Notes under the pieces: model-generated
Database searches by the model: none
What the model saw: the letters and a program-made list of their open reading frames with translations, nothing else
Told to the model about the DNA's origin: nothing
Shown: positions 48,436-57,103 of the stretch, in pieces
Position numbering within the stretch: the stretch's first letter is position 1
How the letters are laid out: every line of letters starts with the position of its first letter
DNA from: Qaidamihabitans albus
GTDB lineage: Bacteria > Actinomycetota > Actinomycetes > Mycobacteriales > Pseudonocardiaceae
Direction: 5' to 3'
Length of the DNA stretch: 63,177 bases
Assembly: GCF_016464705.1 (NCBI RefSeq)
Contig: NZ_JAEHOB010000024.1
Location: forward strand, 1-63,177
Made by a program: the position numbers and the translations under genes

Positions 48436-51400
48436 TCACTGGAAATCCCGGGATTTCGACGTGATCCGCATGGGCAGATGCTGCAACCGGTCGGCGCGCA
48501 CGTTCACGACCCCGTCGGCACGCTCGACGACACCGCGGACCAGCAACGCCGGGCTGGATCGGGCGACGCGGTGGTACCGGCGCCACAGCCCCGCGGAGCA
48601 CACGACGTTGACCATGCCCGTCTCATCCTCGATGTTGAGGAACGTGATGCCGCCCGCGGTGGCGGGCCGTTGCCGGTGGGTCACGGCCCCGCCGACGAGC
48701 ACCCGGCTGCCGTTCTCGGCCTCGTGCAGTCCTTCCGCGGTGACCACGCCCAGCCGGTCGAGCCGCTCTCGGATGAACTCGGTGGGGAAGCTGTCCGGGG
48801 AGACGCCGGTGGCCCACACGTCCGCCGCGGCGAGGTCGAGGTCGTCCATCCCGGGCAGGGTGGGCGCCACCCAGCCGACGGTGCTGCCCGGCAGCTTCTC
48901 GGGACGTTCCCCGGCGAGCGCGCCCGCCGCCCAGAGCGCCTTGCGCCGGTCCGGCTCGAAGCGGCCGAAGGCGCCCGCGGTGGCCAGCGCCTCGATCTGC
49001 GGTTTGGTCAGCCTCACCCGCCTGGCCACGTCCCCCATGCCCCGGAAGGGACCGCCGCTGTCCCGTTCGGCGACCAGCTCGTCCGCGAGCCGCCGGCCGA
49101 TCGTCCGCACCCCGGCGAGTCCGAGGCGTACCGCGAGCCCGGGGCCGGTTTCACCGAGCGGCTCCAGCGTCGGATACGAGAGGCTGACGTCGACGTCGGG
49201 GCCGCGGACGGTGACGCCGTGCCTGCGGGCGTCGGCCACCAGTGACTGTGGCGAGTAGAACCCCATGGGCTGGGCCCGCAGCAGCCCGGCGCAGAACGCC
49301 TCGGGGTGGTACCGCTTGAAGTACGCGCTGGCGAACACCAGGTAGGCGAAGCTCAGCGCGTGGCTCTCCGGGAAGCCGAAGTTGGCGAACGCCCGCATCT
49401 TCTCGAAGATGTGCGCGGCCATCGGCTCCTCGACGCCCTTGCGTGCGGCTCCGTCGTAGAACCGTTGCCGCAGGCGCTCCATCCGCCGTCCCGAGCGCTT
49501 GGATCCCATGGCGTGGCGCAGCTCGTCGGCCTCGGCGGCGGTGAAATCGGCGACGTCGAGGGCGATCTGCATCATCTGCTCCTGGAACAGCGGAACGCCC
49601 ATCGTCTTGCCGAGCGCGTTTTCCAGCAGCGGGTGGTCGAAGTTCCATTCCTCCCGGCCGGTGTAGCGCCGGATGTACGGGTGCACCGAGCCACCCTGGA
49701 TCGGCCCCGGCCGGATCAGCGCCACCTCGATCGCCAGGTCGTAGAACTTCTTGGGGGCCAGCCGGGGCAGGGTCGCGAGCTGCGCGCGGCTCTCCACCTG
49801 GAACACGCCGATCGCGTCCGCTCGCCGCAGCATCGCGTAGACCTCGTCGTCTTCGAGGTCCAGTCTTCCGAGGTCGATCTCCGTTCCCTTGTGCTCCCGC
49901 ACGAGGTCGAGCATGTAGTGCAGCGCGGAGAGCATGCCGAGCCCGAGCAGGTCGAACTTGACCAGCCCGACGGAAGCGCAGTCCTCCTTCTCCCACTGCA
50001 CGACGCTGCGGCCTCCCATCCGGGCCCACTCGACGGGGCAGACCTCGCTCACCGGGCGGTCGCAGATCACCATTCCGCCGGAGTGGATACCGAGGTGGCG
50101 CGGGAAGTCCTCCAGCGCGGCGGACAGTTCGAGGACCGGCTCCGGGATGTCGTGGTCGTGGTCGTGCTGGGTCTCGCGCAGCGGCCCCCACCGGTCGATC
50201 TGCTTGCTCCAGGCGTCCTGCTGCCCCGGCGAGTGGCCGAGCGCGCGGGCGGCGTCGCGCACGGCCGAACGCGCCCGGTAGGTGATCACGTTCGCCACCT
50301 GGGCCGCGCACAGCCTGCCGTGCTTGCGGTAGACGTACTGGATGGCCTCCTCCCTGCGATCGGACTCGATGTCCAGGTCGATGTCCGGGTAGCCGTCGCG
50401 GTCGGGGGCGAGGAAGCGCTCGAAGAGCAGTTTCCACCGCACCGAGTCGACCTTGGTGATTCCCAGCGCGTAGCAGACCGCGGAGTTGGCGGCCGATCCC
50501 CGGCCCTGGCAGAGGATGTCGCTGGTGCGGCAGAACTCCACGATGTCCCACACGATCAGGAAGTAGCCGGGGAACCCGAGCCGCTCGATGATGCCGAGCT
50601 CGTGCTCGATCTGGCGGTACGCCTCGGGGTTGTGTTCCTCGGGGCCGTACCGGGCCGCCGCGCCCAGGTAGGTCTGTTCCCGCAGGTAGCTCGCTTCCGT
50701 GTGACCTTCCGGTACGTCGAAGGGAGGCAGGTCCGGTGCGACGAGGTGCAGCTCGAACGCGCATTCCGTGCCGAGCAGCGCCGCCCGCTGCACCGCGCCG
50801 GGGTAGTGGGCGAACCGTTCGGCCATCTCCCGGCCCGAGCGCAGGTGCGCGGCACCGCTCGCGGGCAGCCAGCCCTCCATGTCGTCCAGCCCCCGGCGCG
50901 CCCTGATCGCCGCCAGTCCCGCCGCGAGCCGCCCGCGCCGCGGGGTCGCGTAGTGCGCCGCGCTGGTGGCGACGGTGGGCAGCCCCAGTTCGGCGGCGAG
51001 TGCGGCGAGCGCGTCGTTGTCCGTGCTGTCGGTGGGCCCGCCGTGGTCGGTCAGTTCGACGTACACGTTGTGCTCACCGAACCGCTCGGTCAGTTCCCGC
51101 ATCCGGACGGCCGCCGCCTCGGGCCCCCGCTCGGCGAGCGCGCGCCGGACGGCTCCCTTGCGGCAGCCGGTGAGCACGGCGCAGCTGCCCGCGACCTCGT
51201 CCGCGACGGCGTCCAGGTCGTACACCGGGCGCCCTTTCTCGGCGTGCCGCCCTGGCGCCGCCTTGCCGTCGTGCCCGGCCAGCTGCCCGGCCGTGATGGC
51301 CCGGCAGAGATTGGCGTACCCCTGCCGGCCCCGCGCGAGCAGCAGCAGATGCTCGCCCTCGGGGTCGGCGACCCCGTTCTGCGGGCCGGAGAGCCCCAGG

Positions 51401-51783
51401 CTGAGTTCCGTGCCCAGCACCGTGCGCACGCCGAGCTCACGGGCGGCCTCCGCGAAGCGCACCACCCCGTACATGCCGTCGTGGTCGGTGAGCGCGACCG
51501 CGTCCAGTTCGAGCCGGGCCGCCTCCTCGATCAGCTCCTCCGGATGGCTGGCCCCGTCCAGGAAGCTGAAGTTCGAGTGGCAGTGCAGCTCGGCGTAGGG
51601 CACCCGCGTCCCGGCACCGGCGTGATCGTCACCGCGCAGCTCGCGCAGGTCGCCGGGCCGGGCGTAGTTCTCGCGCCGGCGGGTCCACGCCGGACTGTCG
51701 TTGCCGTCGCCGGCCGTTCCAGGGTGACCGGACAACGTGCGTTCGAGCTCCCGCCACCGCACCGGTGGGTTGTTCCAGCCCAT
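48436..51783 (-). CDS. dnaE2: Error-prone DNA polymerase III alpha subunit (DnaE2)
   Basis: 1115-residue translesion polymerase of the mutasome. The PHP domain begins with AELHCHSNFSFLDG (H67, H69), and a catalytic palm with PDIDLDIESDRR and GRGSAANS is present. The C-terminal OB-fold region is short. It is distinguished from replicative DnaE1 by its size and by its imuA'-imuB partners. The ATG at 51783 starts MGWNNPPVRWRELER, which fits homologues. It is expected to be induced with imuA'-imuB after DNA damage, although its gene is 160 bp from the imuB stop. A 16-bp palindrome (48442-48457) lies at its very 3' end. Confidence 0.96.
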   Translation of the reverse strand: MGWNNPPVRWRELERTLSGHPGTAGDGNDSPAWTRRRENYARPGDLRELRGDDHAGAGTRVPYAELHCHSNFSFLDGASHPEELIEEAARLELDAVALTDHDGMYGVVRFAEAARELGVRTVLGTELSLGLSGPQNGVADPEGEHLLLLARGRQGYANLCRAITAGQLAGHDGKAAPGRHAEKGRPVYDLDAVADEVAGSCAVLTGCRKGAVRRALAERGPEAAAVRMRELTERFGEHNVYVELTDHGGPTDSTDNDALAALAAELGLPTVATSAAHYATPRRGRLAAGLAAIRARRGLDDMEGWLPASGAAHLRSGREMAERFAHYPGAVQRAALLGTECAFELHLVAPDLPPFDVPEGHTEASYLREQTYLGAAARYGPEEHNPEAYRQIEHELGIIERLGFPGYFLIVWDIVEFCRTSDILCQGRGSAANSAVCYALGITKVDSVRWKLLFERFLAPDRDGYPDIDLDIESDRREEAIQYVYRKHGRLCAAQVANVITYRARSAVRDAARALGHSPGQQDAWSKQIDRWGPLRETQHDHDHDIPEPVLELSAALEDFPRHLGIHSGGMVICDRPVSEVCPVEWARMGGRSVVQWEKEDCASVGLVKFDLLGLGMLSALHYMLDLVREHKGTEIDLGRLDLEDDEVYAMLRRADAIGVFQVESRAQLATLPRLAPKKFYDLAIEVALIRPGPIQGGSVHPYIRRYTGREEWNFDHPLLENALGKTMGVPLFQEQMMQIALDVADFTAAEADELRHAMGSKRSGRRMERLRQRFYDGAARKGVEEPMAAHIFEKMRAFANFGFPESHALSFAYLVFASAYFKRYHPEAFCAGLLRAQPMGFYSPQSLVADARRHGVTVRGPDVDVSLSYPTLEPLGETGPGLAVRLGLAGVRTIGRRLADELVAERDSGGPFRGMGDVARRVRLTKPQIEALATAGAFGRFEPDRRKALWAAGALAGERPEKLPGSTVGWVAPTLPGMDDLDLAAADVWATGVSPDSFPTEFIRERLDRLGVVTAEGLHEAENGSRVLVGGAVTHRQRPATAGGITFLNIEDETGMVNVVCSAGLWRRYHRVARSSPALLVRGVVERADGVVNVRADRLQHLPMRITSKSRDFQ
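48442..48457. repeat. 16-bp palindrome at the 3' end of dnaE2
   Basis: The perfect palindrome GAAATCCCGGGATTTC covers codons near the end of dnaE2, 42 bp from the start of the msr-msd region. It could be part of a terminator or an operator for the retron. Nothing else supports a function. Confidence 0.4.
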
Positions 51784-51943
51784 CGCGCCTACTCGTGGTT
51801 CTCCGGCGACGATCGCGGCACCGGGATCGATGGGCCGTACTCCGGCACCTCGGCGGACGACGGCACCGAGCCTTCGGTGCGCCCGGCCACCCGGATCTCG
51901 GGCCAGGTCCATCCGGCACCACCGGTAAAGGACTCTCCGTTCA

Positions 51944-53551
51944 CTATTCGTACACCCCTTCCACTGTCCACAACGGACGTCGGTTTCCCTGCCACACCAG
52001 GAGCAGTGCGGTACCTGGCTGCTCCGGAGCCACGCCTTCGAGCACGACCTGCAGGCGGGCGCGCGGGCCGACGCCCTCCGGCGCCCACCAGCGGCCCGCG
52101 ACCGGCCACGGCCCGGCCCAATCGGCCACCCGGCGCGCGGGGCCTCCTTCGATCGCCACGCTGTCCGGCGGGCCGGTGATCCGCTGCCGATCGGTGATGT
52201 CCACGTCCGCCCCCGCCGGATCGGCAACGGTGGCCGGAACCGGCTTCTCGAACACCGTGGCCGGAGAAGGAGCCGGCAGCCGCCCCGGCCAGGGCGCGTC
52301 CTGGCCGCCCGCCGGTGCGTACCGGTCGCCCCACGGCACCAGGCGCACCCGCTCGGCAGGCCCGCGCCCGCCGCCGAGGACGGCAGTGAAGACGCTCTCC
52401 GGGCCGAGCAGGCCCTGTACGTGGATCAGGGCTCGCCCCGCCCGCTCCGCCTCCGGCGTGTGCTCGCCGCCGGAGCCACCCGGCCAGAGGCCGAGTTGCA
52501 GCGAGTGCCCCTCGACCACCTCCTCCGGCTCCAGTCGCAGCGTGCTGACACCCGCCGTGGGCCGGATCCCCGCGCCGGTGCGCAACCAGCTCTCGAACTG
52601 CCAGCGCACGCGATCGGCGATGCCCTGCGGGGTGAGCGGTTCCGCGCATCGCCAGGCCCTGCTGAGCTCCTCACCCCGCTCGGTGGTGGCATAGATCCCC
52701 AGCCGGGTGCAGGCCAGCCCGCGCGCGGCGAGCCCGGCATGGAACCGCCCGGCCAGGGCTTTCGCCATGAAGGCCGCGGCGTCCACCCGCTCCAGCCCGG
52801 GGTCGAACGTCTCGGTGACGGACAGTTCCGGTGGTGGACGTCGCCGGTAGGGCGGGCGCTCGTCGCACCCGCGTGCGAGCCGGTGCGCACGGAGCCCGCT
52901 GCCGCCGAAGCGGGAGAGCACGTCCCGTTCGGGCAGCGCCGCGAACGCGCCGAGCGTCCGCAACCCGAGGCGGTGCAGCAGGCCCACCAGTTCCGTCCGG
53001 TCGGAATCGGGCTGGTCGAGCTCGCCGATCGCCAGCGGCGCGAGGAAACCGGGACCGGCTCCCGGTTCCACCAGCATCGAACGGTGCGCGGCCAGTGTCG
53101 CGGCGAACAACCCCTCGGCCACGCCGACCTGGCACTCCACTCCTGTGCTGCCGGAGACCTGGTCGACCAGCAACTCGGCGAGCCGGGCCTCGCCACCGAA
53201 GTAACCCGCCGCACCGGCCGACGGGACCGCGACCACCCCTGGCCGGACGACCTCCACCCCGACGACCAGCTCCTCCACCGCTTCCGCGACGGGTTCGAAC
53301 AACCGCGCGTCCCGGCCGGGATCATCGGCGAACACCGCGACCTCGGGGCAGCGGGACTGCGCCTCCCTGCGCCGCATACCCCGGCGAACGCCGGCGGCCC
53401 TGGCGACCGCGGAGCACGCCACCACCCGGTTGGCGGAGAACACCGCGGCCGGCAGGTGCGCGGGCAGGCCCGCCGCCATGCCCGCGGCGACGACCGGCCA
53501 GTCCGGGCACCAGAGCACGAGCATCCGGACCGGCGCCGAGTTCGCGGTCAT
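51944..53551 (-). CDS. imuB: ImuB, Y-family polymerase-like mutasome protein
   Basis: 535-residue protein of the Y-family fold that acts as hub of the ImuA'-ImuB-DnaE2 mutasome by linking DnaE2 to the beta clamp. The N-terminal palm-like part (LVLWCPDWPVVAAG) lacks the catalytic carboxylates of active Y-family polymerases, as expected for ImuB. The start at 53551 overlaps the imuA' stop by 4 bp and follows GGAGGAGGTG. Confidence 0.94.
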   Translation of the reverse strand: MTANSAPVRMLVLWCPDWPVVAAGMAAGLPAHLPAAVFSANRVVACSAVARAAGVRRGMRRREAQSRCPEVAVFADDPGRDARLFEPVAEAVEELVVGVEVVRPGVVAVPSAGAAGYFGGEARLAELLVDQVSGSTGVECQVGVAEGLFAATLAAHRSMLVEPGAGPGFLAPLAIGELDQPDSDRTELVGLLHRLGLRTLGAFAALPERDVLSRFGGSGLRAHRLARGCDERPPYRRRPPPELSVTETFDPGLERVDAAAFMAKALAGRFHAGLAARGLACTRLGIYATTERGEELSRAWRCAEPLTPQGIADRVRWQFESWLRTGAGIRPTAGVSTLRLEPEEVVEGHSLQLGLWPGGSGGEHTPEAERAGRALIHVQGLLGPESVFTAVLGGGRGPAERVRLVPWGDRYAPAGGQDAPWPGRLPAPSPATVFEKPVPATVADPAGADVDITDRQRITGPPDSVAIEGGPARRVADWAGPWPVAGRWWAPEGVGPRARLQVVLEGVAPEQPGTALLLVWQGNRRPLWTVEGVYE

Positions 53552-54354
53552 CCCACCCGCACCTCCTCCCGGGCAGCAGGGGTGAGCAATCCGCTGCGGC
53601 CCGGCCGCGCGCTCCGTGCCGGGGCCACCGACCCACCCGGCCCGGGCAGCAGCACGGCCGCCCGGACGGGACGGGCGGCCGCTCCCCTGCCCGTGGCTTC
53701 CACCACGACCTCGCGCTCGCGCAGGTAGCCGTAGCCGCCCTCGAGTCCGGACCACCGGGTGGGAATGCAGCGCAACTCCACCTCGGCACCCGGCCAGGGA
53801 CCGAGGGACAGCAGCACCGCTCCGCGATGCCGGGCTCGGCCGGAGAGGCGCTGGGCGGTCCTGGCGCCGACGGACTGGCCCGGTGAGCCGGCGGCCACCA
53901 GGTCCAGCCCGTCGAGGAGGGCGGCGGTCACCGCGGCGAAATCCGCGCCCGGCCGGGGAACCAGCGCGAGCCGGTTGACCTCGACCCCGAGTTCGCTCGC
54001 GGCGGCCACACCCAGGTGCGGTACACCCACCACCCCTGCCCATGAGCCGTCCGCCGTGGCCGCGGCCAGCAGCGCGAGGAGCAAGGACGGCGACCCGTGC
54101 ACCGCGATCGTGCTACCGCGGCGCAGCCCTCCCCAGGGCAGCAGGCCGGCGAGTGCGGGCAGCACCGGCAGGACCTGTCCCGTGGTCCGCCCGTGCTCGG
54201 CCGTGGTCGCCACCCCGGTGGCCGTGCTCACCCCGGGCAAGGAAGCCAGCCGCGCGACGGCCGCTCCCGGCTCCCCCGGGTCCGCGGTGTCCCCTGTACC
54301 CGCTGTACCCGCAGGCCGCGCGGCCTGGATCTCGGTCACCACTCCGCCCGGCAC
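53548..54354 (-). CDS. imuA': ImuA', RecA-like mutasome protein
   Basis: 268-residue accessory protein of the mutasome, weakly similar to RecA/SulA-like folds. It has LLPWGGLRRGSTIAVHGSPSLLL in the position of a Walker A region, but without a canonical GKT, typical of actinobacterial ImuA'. It is first in the imuA'-imuB pair. GTG 54354 is likely, with GAGGGGG 9 nt upstream. A perfect SOS box lies about 100 bp upstream, so LexA should control it. Confidence 0.88.
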   Translation of the reverse strand: MPGGVVTEIQAARPAGTAGTGDTADPGEPGAAVARLASLPGVSTATGVATTAEHGRTTGQVLPVLPALAGLLPWGGLRRGSTIAVHGSPSLLLALLAAATADGSWAGVVGVPHLGVAAASELGVEVNRLALVPRPGADFAAVTAALLDGLDLVAAGSPGQSVGARTAQRLSGRARHRGAVLLSLGPWPGAEVELRCIPTRWSGLEGGYGYLREREVVVEATGRGAAARPVRAAVLLPGPGGSVAPARSARPGRSGLLTPAAREEVRVG

Positions 54355-54449
54355 CGGCAGTCACCCCCTCATGGCAGCACGAGTACCGCTCACACCGGCC
54401 GGCGTGAGCCGCGTTCCTCATCGCTCGCCGCGGGGAAGACGGCTGGCTC

Positions 54450-54465
54450 TCGAACGTATGTTCGA
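54450..54465. promoter_or_regulatory. SOS box (LexA operator)
   Basis: TCGAACGTATGTTCGA is an exact match to the mycobacterial/Gram-positive SOS consensus TCGAAC-N4-GTTCGA, with 6-bp perfect half-sites. It is 96 bp upstream of imuA'. Expected to repress the mutasome until RecA triggers LexA cleavage. Confidence 0.9.
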
Positions 54466-54590
54466 TATCGCCAGTGAACACCGCCCGGGGCTCGGTGTCA
54501 AGAACCTGTGGCCAACCCCCGCTATCTCTCCCCCGCGCCGCACACGAGAATCACTACGGTCGGCAATGAGTCGCACTGACCAGGAAAAAC

Positions 54591-54654
54591 GCCACAATGG
54601 CGACGAACGGCGCCATTGTGGCTTGCCGTAGCGCCATACATGTGCCATAGTGGC
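54591..54654. promoter_or_regulatory. Three phased operator sites GCCA-N3-TGGC
   Basis: 11-bp palindromes GCCACAATGGC (54591-54601), GCCATTGTGGC (54612-54622) and GCCATAGTGGC (54644-54654) are spaced 21 and 32 bp start to start, close to two and three helical turns. The first two also form a 12-bp perfect inverted repeat. The last site ends 3 bp before the ATG at 54658. Likely bound by the ribbon-helix-helix protein encoded there. Confidence 0.75.
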
Positions 54655-54657
54655 GCC

Positions 54658-55176
54658 ATGGACTTGACATCGTATGTGGATTTCCTCGGCCGGGAGCTGG
54701 TGACCGCCGCCGAGGCCGGGGGCGAGGAGGCCCGTGCGCTGGCTGAGCGGCTGGCCGGGCAGGTCGAGTCGGCGGTCCGCCTCACCCTGCTGGAGGCGCT
54801 GTCGGCCGCCGCCGACGAGATCACTCGTGACCTCGCGCCCGGTTCGGTGGAGGTCCGGCTGCGCGGTCGCGACCCGAACTTCGTGGTGACGCCGCCGCCG
54901 TCCGAGCCCGCATACGCCACGGCCGCGCCGGAGCCCGAGCCGGTACCGGATACCGCTCCGGCGGGCACCGACGAAGCCGCCACCGCGCGGATCAACTTCC
55001 GGCTCTCGGAACATCTCAAGGCCTCCATCGAGGAGGCTGCCGCGAAGGAGGGCCGCTCGGTCAACGCGTGGCTCGGCCGGGTCGCCTCGGCCGCGTTGCG
55101 GCAACCCACCGAGGAGCAGGCCCCGGCGCGGCGCGGCGGCCGGGGCAAGCAGCGCTACACCGGCTGGGTCAGCTAG
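54658..55176 (+). CDS. Ribbon-helix-helix (HicB/Arc-like) regulator
   Basis: 172-residue protein. The N-terminal helical domain (about 1-75) is followed by a Pro-rich linker. A C-terminal ribbon-helix-helix domain (about 104-142, INFRLSEHLKASIEEAAAKEGRSVNAW) and a basic Gly/Arg tail follow. No HicA toxin is next to it; instead it heads a DUF4097 and DrrAB-type operon, so it is better seen as an autoregulator than as an antitoxin. ATG 54658 overlaps the operator array. Confidence 0.85.
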   Translation: MDLTSYVDFLGRELVTAAEAGGEEARALAERLAGQVESAVRLTLLEALSAAADEITRDLAPGSVEVRLRGRDPNFVVTPPPSEPAYATAAPEPEPVPDTAPAGTDEAATARINFRLSEHLKASIEEAAAKEGRSVNAWLGRVASAALRQPTEEQAPARRGGRGKQRYTGWVS

Positions 55177-55262
55177 CCGCGCGGGCGGCCGGCTGACCCA
55201 GCCGCATCTCTGAAGCTCTCACCAGCGAGAACGTCGATCTCATCACTGAGAAGGGGACAGCT

Positions 55263-56111
55263 ATGCCCACATTCGATACGCCGGAACCGATCATCGTGAC
55301 CCTCGATATGAGCGCCGCCAACGTGCGGTTCGCCGCGAGCGAGCGCACCGACACCGTGGTCGAGGTGCGCCCGACCGATGAGAACGAACCATCGGATGTC
55401 AAGGCGGCCAAGCAGGTCCGCGTCGAGTACTCGGGCGGCACGCTGCTGATCAAGGGCAAGAAACCGCGCCCGCACGAGTACCTCTTCACCAAGAGCTGGT
55501 CGGTCGACGTGACCGTCGAGCTGCCCGAGGGCTCGCAGGTGCAGGCAGACGCGGTCGGCGACTTCCAGTCGACCGGCCGGCTCGGCGAGTGCCGGTTCAA
55601 GTCCTCCGCCGGGCACGCACGGCTGGACCGGACCGGGCCGCTGCGGTTGAACACGTCCGCCGGGCACATCTCGGTCGAGGCCGTCGCGGGCGACGCCGAG
55701 GTGACCACCGGGACCGGCCGGATCCGGATCGGTGAGATCGACGGCAGCGCCACGATCAAGAACTCCAACGGCAACACCGACATCGGCGCGATCGGCGGCG
55801 AGGTGCGGGTGCGCTCGGCGAACGGTGACATCGCGGTGGACCGGGCAGGCGGCGGAGTGGACGCGAAGACCGCCAACGGCGCCATCCGGGTCGGCGAGGT
55901 GGCTCGCGGTTCCGTCGTGCTGGAGACCTCGAACGGCGACCTGGAAATCGGCATCGGAGCGGGCACGTCGGCCTGGCTCGATGTGAAGACCAACTTCGGA
56001 CAGGTGCGCAACGCGCTCGACGAAACGGCGGAGGCGCCGGAGAAGACCGGCGAGACGGTCGAAGTACGCGCGCACACCGGATTCGGCGACATCACGATCC
56101 ACCGGGCCTGA
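55263..56111 (+). CDS. DUF4097 beta-repeat protein
   Basis: 282-residue protein of mostly beta-strand with repeating G-x-I/V-x-V units (SAGHISVEAVAGDAEVTTGT, NGNTDIGAIGG, NGDIAVDRAGG, NGAIRVGEV, NGDLEIGIG), the DUF4097/DUF2807-like beta-helix. There is no signal peptide or transmembrane segment. GAAGGGGA precedes the ATG. It lies between the regulator and the ABC exporter genes; the function of this conserved trio is unknown. Confidence 0.87.
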   Translation: MPTFDTPEPIIVTLDMSAANVRFAASERTDTVVEVRPTDENEPSDVKAAKQVRVEYSGGTLLIKGKKPRPHEYLFTKSWSVDVTVELPEGSQVQADAVGDFQSTGRLGECRFKSSAGHARLDRTGPLRLNTSAGHISVEAVAGDAEVTTGTGRIRIGEIDGSATIKNSNGNTDIGAIGGEVRVRSANGDIAVDRAGGGVDAKTANGAIRVGEVARGSVVLETSNGDLEIGIGAGTSAWLDVKTNFGQVRNALDETAEAPEKTGETVEVRAHTGFGDITIHRA

Positions 56112-56140
56112 CCGATTTCTTCTACTGAAGGGAATTGACG

Positions 56141-57103
56141 ATGACGAACAATGCGGCACCACCGGTGATCGTGGTGAGCGAGCTGCGGAAATCGTTCGGC
56201 GACAAGGTGGTGCTGGACGGAATCGACCTGAACGTTCCGCAGGGCACGATCTTCTCGTTGCTCGGCGCGAACGGCGCCGGCAAGACGACGGCGGTCAAGA
56301 TTCTGTCCACGCTGATCGCCGCGAGCGGCGGCCGGGCCGAGGTCGCGGGGCACGATGTGGCGTCCGATCCGGATTCGGTGCGGGCGGCGATCGGGGTCAC
56401 CGGCCAGTTCTCCGCGGTGGACAACCTGCTCACCGGTGAGGAGAACCTGCGGCTGATGGCGGACCTGAACCATTTGTCCAAAAAGGATGGCAAGCGAGCA
56501 GCGACCGATCTGCTGGAGCGGTTCGATCTGACCGAGGCGGCGCGGAAACCGGCGTCCACGTACTCCGGTGGAATGCGGCGGCGGCTGGATCTGGCGATGA
56601 CGCTGGTGGGGAGCCCCCGGGTGATCTTCCTGGACGAGCCGACCACGGGGCTGGATCCGCGCAGCAGGCGCGAGATGTGGCAGATCGTGCGCGAGCTGAC
56701 GGCCGGTGGCGTGACCATCTTCCTGACCACGCAGTACCTGGACGAGGCCGACGAACTGGCCGACCGGATCGCGGTGCTGGAGGGCGGCAGGCTCGTCGCC
56801 GAGGGCACCGCGGATGAACTGAAACGCCGGATTCCCGGTGGCCACGTCCGGCTCCAGTTCACCGAGCCCAGTGAATTCCGGACCGCGCAACGGGTTCTCG
56901 GCCGGGCCGCGCACTCCGACGGTGACGCGCTGGCCCTGCGGGTGCCGAACGACGGCAGCCTGCGCTCACTGAAGGCACTGCTGGACCAGCTCGACCACGA
57001 GTCGATCGAGGTGGACGGCCTTTCCGTGCACACCCCCGACCTGGATGACGTTTTCCTAGCCCTCACCGGCGATTCCGACAACAAGAAGGTGACGAACCGA
57101 TGA
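56141..57103 (+). CDS. ABC exporter ATP-binding protein, DrrA-like
   Basis: 320-residue ATPase of the DrrA/daunorubicin-resistance subfamily. Walker A is GANGAGKTT, signature YSGGMRRRLDLA, Walker B VIFLDEPTTGLD, and the C-terminal extension (about 225-320) is typical of drug exporters. The ATG at 56141 follows GAAGGGAA; a TTG at 56135 is an alternative. It overlaps the permease gene by 4 bp. Confidence 0.94.
   Translation: MTNNAAPPVIVVSELRKSFGDKVVLDGIDLNVPQGTIFSLLGANGAGKTTAVKILSTLIAASGGRAEVAGHDVASDPDSVRAAIGVTGQFSAVDNLLTGEENLRLMADLNHLSKKDGKRAATDLLERFDLTEAARKPASTYSGGMRRRLDLAMTLVGSPRVIFLDEPTTGLDPRSRREMWQIVRELTAGGVTIFLTTQYLDEADELADRIAVLEGGRLVAEGTADELKRRIPGGHVRLQFTEPSEFRTAQRVLGRAAHSDGDALALRVPNDGSLRSLKALLDQLDHESIEVDGLSVHTPDLDDVFLALTGDSDNKKVTNR

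Noticed and set aside
54658-55176. HicAB toxin-antitoxin pair
   Set aside because: No small HicA-like dsRBD toxin gene lies upstream or downstream.
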